From: Natrinema sp046097095
Lineage (GTDB): Archaea; Halobacteriota; Halobacteria; Halobacteriales; Natrialbaceae
Assembly (NCBI RefSeq): GCF_046097095.1
Contig: NZ_CP175698.1
Coordinates: 2,604,001 to 2,668,000, forward strand
Direction of reading: 5' to 3'
DNA: 64,000 bases
A program made the position numbers and the translations under genes. How positions within the stretch are numbered: the first letter of the stretch is position 1; each line of letters opens with the position of its first letter. This document shows positions 59,762 to 64,000 of the stretch, one piece after another. The notes under the pieces were generated by a model that saw only the letters and a program-made list of their open reading frames with translations, did no database searches and was not told where the DNA came from.

Positions 59762-59835
59762 CCGCCCTTAGCTCAGACTGGTAGAGCAGTCGACTGTAGA
59801 TCGACTTGTCCCCCGTTCAAATCGGGGAGGGCGGA
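59762..59835 (+). tRNA. tRNA-Tyr (GTA anticodon)
   Basis: Acceptor arms CCGCCCT (59762-59768) and AGGGCGG (59828-59834) pair, with discriminator A at 59835. The anticodon stem GTCGA/TCGAC encloses loop CTGTAGA, anticodon GTA. The T-arm is CCCCG-TTCAAAT-CGGGG and the D-arm includes AGCTCAGACTGGTAGAGC. No intron. A TATA-like CCCTTATGT lies about 35 bases upstream. Confidence 0.97.
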
Positions 59836-61041
59836 CTTCTTTCCTCGTCGAAGGGGAGTTGAATCGGGTAACGGTGTTTTCGCCACTCAGAGTAGAGTTA
59901 CTGTCGGGTTCGTGTTTCTGATATCGGAGGCCATATTCGGAGTTGAACTTGTTTCCAGTGTTCAAGTGCGACGGTTCATGCTCGAGCAGCGACGGGAGTT
60001 GTCGAGACGCTCTCGATGCGAACAGTGACGGGCGCGGTCGAATTCGGGATCGCCGTCGCTACCGATCGAATGCTCGTCTCGAGAAGCGCCGGCCAGAGAC
60101 CGGCGTTGGAGCCCCATTCGGTAGGTGGTGTGAACCGACTGGGTCTGAGATCGGTGACAATACGGCGAGTGGCTCTCGTTGGAACGATCCCAGGGCGGCG
60201 GGGTTCCGTATGTCTCGAAGTCGGAACGATTCCGTCGGGCAACGACCGAATCTTTCCCGCCGCTTGCCCCTCGGAACTGGGTTGCTATAGTCTTGTTGGC
60301 TGATTGATGTCAACTAAAACAATCAACGGCGATAGCCGAGGCTAACGGACTGCTCTCAGGATTTCAAGTCCGCGGTGGTCGCTGCAACCGGCAGACGATG
60401 AACTCGAGGGCGCTCTCAGTCCTGCGGGCCGCATACGACACGGCCGTGGTGTCGGCGTCGAACGGGGTGTTGCGAATGAGCGTGTCGATTGGTGCGACGG
60501 AACCCATCGCGAGTGCGACCAGCGGTGTGAGCACACCGTCGATCGAGTCTATTCCTGTCCAAGCAGCCCGAGACTCAGTCACGTTGGACCGAACGCTATC
60601 GGTAGCCGCGTGCGTATCGACCGTGTGAGGAAACCGCTATTGCTATTCGCCAACTGTCCGCTGAAGGGGAAGTTGGAGCGTGTGACAGGGTGTAAACCAC
60701 TACCCCTTCATCGTCAGACATTCTCTACCGGAACTTAACGTTATGTTCACCTCATGCTGCGTGAAAAGCCGATACCCGGACCGAGCGTTACGCGCACCCC
60801 CGTTTTGGACGTTCTCCGCGATTCCCCTCTGGCTCTACGGCAAGCTCCGGCACAGGCGGTGGAAGGGAGGTAACCCGACAGGACTTAGGTCACCCCGTTT
60901 CTCGCGTCGATCCGCGTCTACGACGTGTTCGCGTCGAACCTGCGTGTACCTCATCTGCGAGACGAGTGGGCCCTGTCCGCGAATTCGGCCGTCGAGATTC
61001 GATCTCGAGCGGGGGAGCGAAGGACCTGCCGACACGACGAA
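59836..61041. other. Gene-poor, probably decayed region
   Basis: No supported gene in about 1.2 kb. The motif GGGAGTTGAATC at 59854, 19 bases behind the tRNA, is shared with the region behind tRNA-Ser (4480). A 72-codon minus-strand frame at 60364-60582 (TGIDSIDGVLTPLVALAMGS) has no good start and no recognised family. GAAGGGG near 60663 and CCCCTTC near 60703 form a weak inverted repeat. The region looks like accumulated debris downstream of a tRNA integration target. Confidence 0.45.
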
Positions 61042-61275
61042 TTAGCGTCGCGTACGGAAGAGAAGCGTACCGATAGCCGCTGCGAGACCGGCCCCGACGA
61101 TACCGACGCTACCGGGGCCGAACCCGGCCTCATCAGTCCTGTTACCGTCGGTATGGGTCTCGTTATCGGTGTCTGCAGTTTGCGCTCCGCTAGCCGGATA
61201 CTGGCGGTCGGTGTGGTCGTGAACGTCCGTTCGGCACCTGTGTAGATTATCTGGTCCATTCTTCGAAAGAACGAT
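61042..61275 (-). pseudogene. 3' fragment of a secreted protein with a C-terminal sorting/anchor tail
   Basis: The minus-strand frame ending at 61042 reads ...DHTDRQYPASGAQTADTDNE, then THTDGNRTDEAGFGPGSVGI and VGAGLAAAIGTLLFRTRR. A Thr/Asp-rich linker, a glycine-bearing motif, one membrane helix and a final RTRR form the C-terminal tail typical of archaeosortase-type (PGF-CTERM-like) or simply membrane-anchored surface proteins. Upstream the frame closes at a TGA (61276) without a start or signal peptide, so only the end of the gene survives. Confidence 0.5.
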
Positions 61276-61435
61276 TCAAACGTCGAGAATTACACTGGGG
61301 ATACGTCTACGATGTGGAGGGTATCGAAGATCTACTGTTTGAAGGAAAACTGCGTGCAGTACCTGTGGTAGTAGCGGTCCCGGCGACTTGTTTCGGAGTT
61401 GATGCGCGGTCGAAAACCGACGATATCGCGGCGTC

Positions 61436-62154
61436 TCAGGACTCCCGTTCGCGCAGCGTCTTCAGGTCATCGCTGACGTCTTGTCTGCTCACTCGCGGCG
61501 GACCGTCTGTCTGCGCGCTTTGGAGTTTGTACGAGCGCTCTACGTACCCCTTCTTGTTGGCGAGCAAGATCAACCCCGTGTGCACGAACATATAGGTGTC
61601 CATATTCTTCGGAGTCGTCTTCGTGAAATTCACACCGTAGCTGTCCTGAACAACCGTCTTGGCGCGCGTCTCGCTTTTGGGACGCAGGAAGTACCAGTTG
61701 TCGGCATCCATGTCGATGTGGTGTGTGTCGGCCCACTGGCGAAAGCGTCGGCGTCGTCTCTGGCGGGGTCGAACGTCATCTCGACGAACGACACCTGCTC
61801 GCCATATTCCTCCTCGAGTGCGTCGTCTTGGACCTGTGCCATGATCGCGGTCAGCCGCGGACACATCGTACTGCAGGTCGTGTACATGAACGTCAGCAGG
61901 AGGTCCGTCTCGAAGTCACCGGGGACGGAGACGTTGTCTCTGTCACGGACTGGCGCTGGCAGGGTCGCAGACGGGAGTTCGTCCCCGTGCGTCGGGAACG
62001 GCAGATTGGCCGGATCGACACTCCACGTTTTCGCGTCTAAATACGTGTTTCCGCTTGCCCCGTCGCCGCTGGTATCGCCGAACGTACCCATGCAACCGCT
62101 TAGCCCGAGTGTGACGCCGGACCCGAGCGAGGCAAGTAGTGTCCGTTTACGCAT
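61436..62154 (-). pseudogene. SCO1/SenC family lipoprotein with a frameshift
   Basis: From ATG 62154 the frame reads MRKRTLLASLGSGVTLGLSG then C (lipobox LSGC), later VPGDFETDLLLTFMYTTCST with the CSTMC copper-binding motif and EMTFDPARDDADAF. At 61740/61741 the frame breaks; the continuation RQWADTHHIDMDADNWYFLR, then NMDTYMFVHTGLILLANKKG with the conserved copper-ligand histidine, lies in the next frame and stops at 61436. Restoring one C (TTC-CGC-CAG) rejoins them. SCO proteins deliver copper to the CuA site of cytochrome c oxidase. Inactivation, recoding or an assembly error are possible. Confidence 0.8.
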
Positions 62155-62388
62155 CGATAGTGATCGTTACCGTCTCAAGGTAAAGACTCGTCTGGTCCGG
62201 CCCTCGAACCCCGCTGAAGCGTACTTTTTCTAGAACGATATGTCTCGACAGGTCTGTCCGCGAAGCCGATCCGCGAGGACGACCAGTTAGAGTAAGGATG
62301 CGTTATATCTAACGGCCAGAAGTACTTTCATCATTCGTATATTACGTAGCACGTTGTATATGCGACGAGTTTTCGGCTTCGAAAAACC

Positions 62389-62700
62389 ATGATTAGTAAC
62401 AAATTATGGGATGAAATAGTTCCCGTGTACAAAGTCGAATTGGACAAGGCCACCAACCAATCGACGAGCAGTCTGGTGATCAGGGGCATCGCTGAGTTAA
62501 CTGGTCAGAAGCCGGCTGAACTCGAACCGCTGGGAAACAGCGTGGATCCGGAAGCGCTGGATTCGTTCGTCGCTCACACGAAAGAGGGCACGACTTCGTG
62601 TCGGCTTACCTTCCAGTATCATGGGTACACGGTCGTGATCGTCGGGAATCGATGGCTGCAGATCGCTCCGAGCGAAGAACTGCTGTCGGTAACGACGTAG
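62389..62700 (+). CDS. HalOD1 domain protein
   Basis: Protein of 103 residues matching the haloarchaeal output domain HalOD1: STSSLVIRGIAELTGQKPAE then LEPLGNSVDPEALDSFV and SCRLTFQYHGYTVVIVGNRW with the final LQI. The domain usually appears alone or attached to receiver domains and is thought to work in signalling. It begins MISNKLWDEIVPVYKVE. No partner kinase is adjacent, though a histidine kinase ends at 63499 on the other strand. Base composition is slightly richer in A+T than average here. Confidence 0.87.
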   Translation: MISNKLWDEIVPVYKVELDKATNQSTSSLVIRGIAELTGQKPAELEPLGNSVDPEALDSFVAHTKEGTTSCRLTFQYHGYTVVIVGNRWLQIAPSEELLSVTT

Positions 62701-62852
62701 CTTCGAACGCCGCATCCTCAACCCCGTCTTTGAAGAGCGACGGGCGTCCGCAATACTCTCTGAAGACAGTCGCTCGAGATCGGATCGGTTCACGTCTGCT
62801 TCGGCCACTCCGTGCTCCGTCGAAAGAGGCTACAGAGCAATGCTGAAATCGA

Positions 62853-63233
62853 TCACGAGTCGGTTTCGTCGAGCGCGACTATTGCGGAGTTGATCGTTCC
62901 TTGGAGATCGTCTATCGCCCCGATCTCGAGTGCAGCTATTACTCCTTTCCGTTGGGTTTTGATAAGATGCAACTCTATCGCCTTCTCGAAGCACCGGAGA
63001 ACGCACTGTAAGTCGCCGTGACTATAGAGCGACTCCTGATGCTGCTGATCGATCGCTTCTAGACGCGCTTCTCGGAACACGCTCTCGATATCTGAACTGT
63101 CGTACTTCGTTTTGACATCATCTCGAATATACACGTGATCGCTCTCGTCTTCGTCGTAGTAACTAACGCTTCGCAGATCATCCTCAAACCGATACTCGAG
63201 TTGCTCATAGATCCGATCCGCTTCGATTCGCAT
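62853..63233 (-). CDS. Uncharacterised haloarchaeal-type protein
   Basis: Protein of 126 residues: MRIEADRIYEQLEYRFEDDL then RSVSYYDEDESDHVYIRDDV, a helical middle (IESVFREARLEAIDQQHQES), SLYSHGDLQCVLRCFEKAI and the end KGVIAALEIGAIDDLQGTIN. The strand-helix pattern with YDEDESDHVYIRDDV resembles small haloarchaeal proteins often found near HalOD1 and kinase genes. Function unknown. An A+T-rich region with no gene (63234-63498) follows upstream. Confidence 0.75.
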   Translation of the reverse strand: MRIEADRIYEQLEYRFEDDLRSVSYYDEDESDHVYIRDDVKTKYDSSDIESVFREARLEAIDQQHQESLYSHGDLQCVLRCFEKAIELHLIKTQRKGVIAALEIGAIDDLQGTINSAIVALDETDS

Positions 63234-63498
63234 TACGTGCGAAGTATATCCTAAATACTATAATTATATTGGCCAGATACTGGATAGTACAGCATAAATA
63301 TTGGGCTTTAACAGAATAGTTCGGCAGATATACGAGATGATTTAGCGACTTCACAGTTCCAAAGCGTATTCGGGAGCAGGTTGGTCTCCCCCTCGGTCTA
63401 CGATTGTTACCCGATATCGTAGAGGGAAGGGGTACACCGCATTCGGTGACTGTGCGACGGGTTACTTGACGCCCGCAACAGCGGTACGCACAGCGTAC

Positions 63499-64000
63499 TC
63501 AGTCACCCGACTCGTCTACTACCGGGAGAGTGAACCGAACCGTTGTGCCATCGCTACGGTCGGACGCGACCCAGATGTCACCGTCGTGGCGCGTGACGAT
63601 GCGATCGCACAGCGCCAGGCCGATTCCCGTCCCCGCGCCCTCCTCTTGCGTGTGACAGCTCTGGAACATGTCGAAGACGCGGTCGGCGTCTTCGGAGTCG
63701 ATACCGACGCCCTCATCGCGAACCGAGACCGCCCACTTGTCGCCCGCCCGTTCGGCCGAGACACGCACCCGTGGTGGCTCCTCGCCGCTGTACTCGATGG
63801 CGTTGTCCACCAGGTTTTGAAACACCTGCCTGAGTTGGTCGGCATCGCCTTCGACGCGAGGGAGGGATTCCGTGGCTATTTCCGCGCCCGTCTCCTCGAT
63901 TTTCAACTGGAAGTCCCGGAGAACGTCGTCGAGTACGGTTTCCAACTCGACCGGCTCCAGGGGAGCGCCGCGCGTGTCGACCCGCGAATATGCGAGTAAT
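63499..64000 (-). CDS. Sensor histidine kinase, C-terminal part (gene continues beyond window)
   Basis: The frame is open to the window edge, so the N-terminal sensor and the HisKA histidine lie outside. Visible from the edge: LLAYSRVDTRGAPLEPVELE (end of the HisKA dimerisation helices), then the HATPase domain with N-box LRQVFQNLVDNAIEYSG, G1 VRDEGVGIDSEDADRVFDMF and G2 EGAGTGIGLALCDRIV, ending RFTLPVVDESGD. It is a standard haloarchaeal PAS-type kinase end. The response partner is not in the window. Confidence 0.9.
   Translation of the reverse strand, partial: LLAYSRVDTRGAPLEPVELETVLDDVLRDFQLKIEETGAEIATESLPRVEGDADQLRQVFQNLVDNAIEYSGEEPPRVRVSAERAGDKWAVSVRDEGVGIDSEDADRVFDMFQSCHTQEEGAGTGIGLALCDRIVTRHDGDIWVASDRSDGTTVRFTLPVVDESGD

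Noticed and set aside
60364..60582. A 72-codon minus-strand frame (TGIDSIDGVLTPLVALAMGS)
   Set aside because: There is no adequate start or promoter and no recognised family; it sits in a region of debris. It could be a fragment but cannot be supported.
1..64000. CRISPR arrays, rRNA genes or complete insertion sequences
   Set aside because: I saw no regularly spaced identical repeats, no rRNA-like sequence and no transposase with conserved catalytic residues.

Overview
The window reads as chromosomal DNA of an extremely halophilic archaeon (class Halobacteria). The DNA is GC-rich with very acidic predicted proteins, and it carries haloarchaea-restricted families: HTH_10/Bat-type regulators, a HalOD1 protein, the CdrL/CdrS ribbon-helix-helix pair beside ftsZ2, PyrE, CDP-archaeol synthase and methylaspartate mutase. 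Gene content looks closest to Natrialbales such as Natrinema or Haloterrigena; the genus is an inference.

Layout. 0-10 kb: the 3' part of a threonine ammonia-lyase, cytochrome bd oxidase (cydAB), a RidA protein, tRNA-Ser(GGA) with a degenerate att-like repeat behind it, an AstE-like deacylase next to a threonine-synthase homologue, a Nudix hydrolase and argS. 10-18.5 kb: a lipoprotein, a MinD ATPase, aRF1, a sugar epimerase, a pentapeptide-repeat/K+-channel fusion, an HtpX-like protease, an HMCES-type protein and proline dehydrogenase. 19-34 kb: a run of amino-compound catabolic genes comprising two class III aminotransferases, a second RidA, two AbgA-type M20 amidohydrolases, a BCCT transporter, a threonine-dehydratase homologue, a D-2-hydroxyacid dehydrogenase, a glutamate dehydrogenase and an M24 protein that looks like ectoine hydrolase (DoeA/EutD). 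I read this stretch as a candidate uptake and degradation module for ectoine or a similar N-acylated diamine. Several of its promoters carry short palindromes. 34-44 kb: carS, a carboxylesterase, pyrE, a Na+/Ca2+ exchanger, thrS with a possible structured leader, an HTH-phosphoribosyltransferase regulator, an orphan methylaspartate mutase small subunit, uspA, rpl15e and rio2. 44.8-48.5 kb: two A+T-richer islands with unrecognised genes flank lipoate ligase and endonuclease IV. 48.6-57 kb: a methyltransferase, a PRC-barrel protein, an ABC exporter, a decayed PAS/histidine kinase next to an HTH_10 regulator, hydrolases and NcsA. 57.2-59.7 kb: cdrL-cdrS-ftsZ2 with a repeated GTAAGAC motif. 59.7-64 kb: tRNA-Tyr(GTA), then gene-poor decayed sequence (a C-terminal sorting-tail fragment and a frameshifted SCO1-like lipoprotein), a HalOD1 protein and the 3' end of a histidine kinase.

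Decay marks are unusually easy to see: a frameshifted small membrane protein (18.6 kb), a histidine kinase with a deletion, a frameshift and a nonsense codon (51.7 kb), a truncated secreted protein (61.1 kb) and a frameshifted SCO protein (61.7 kb). All calls come from reading the sequence; no database search was run.
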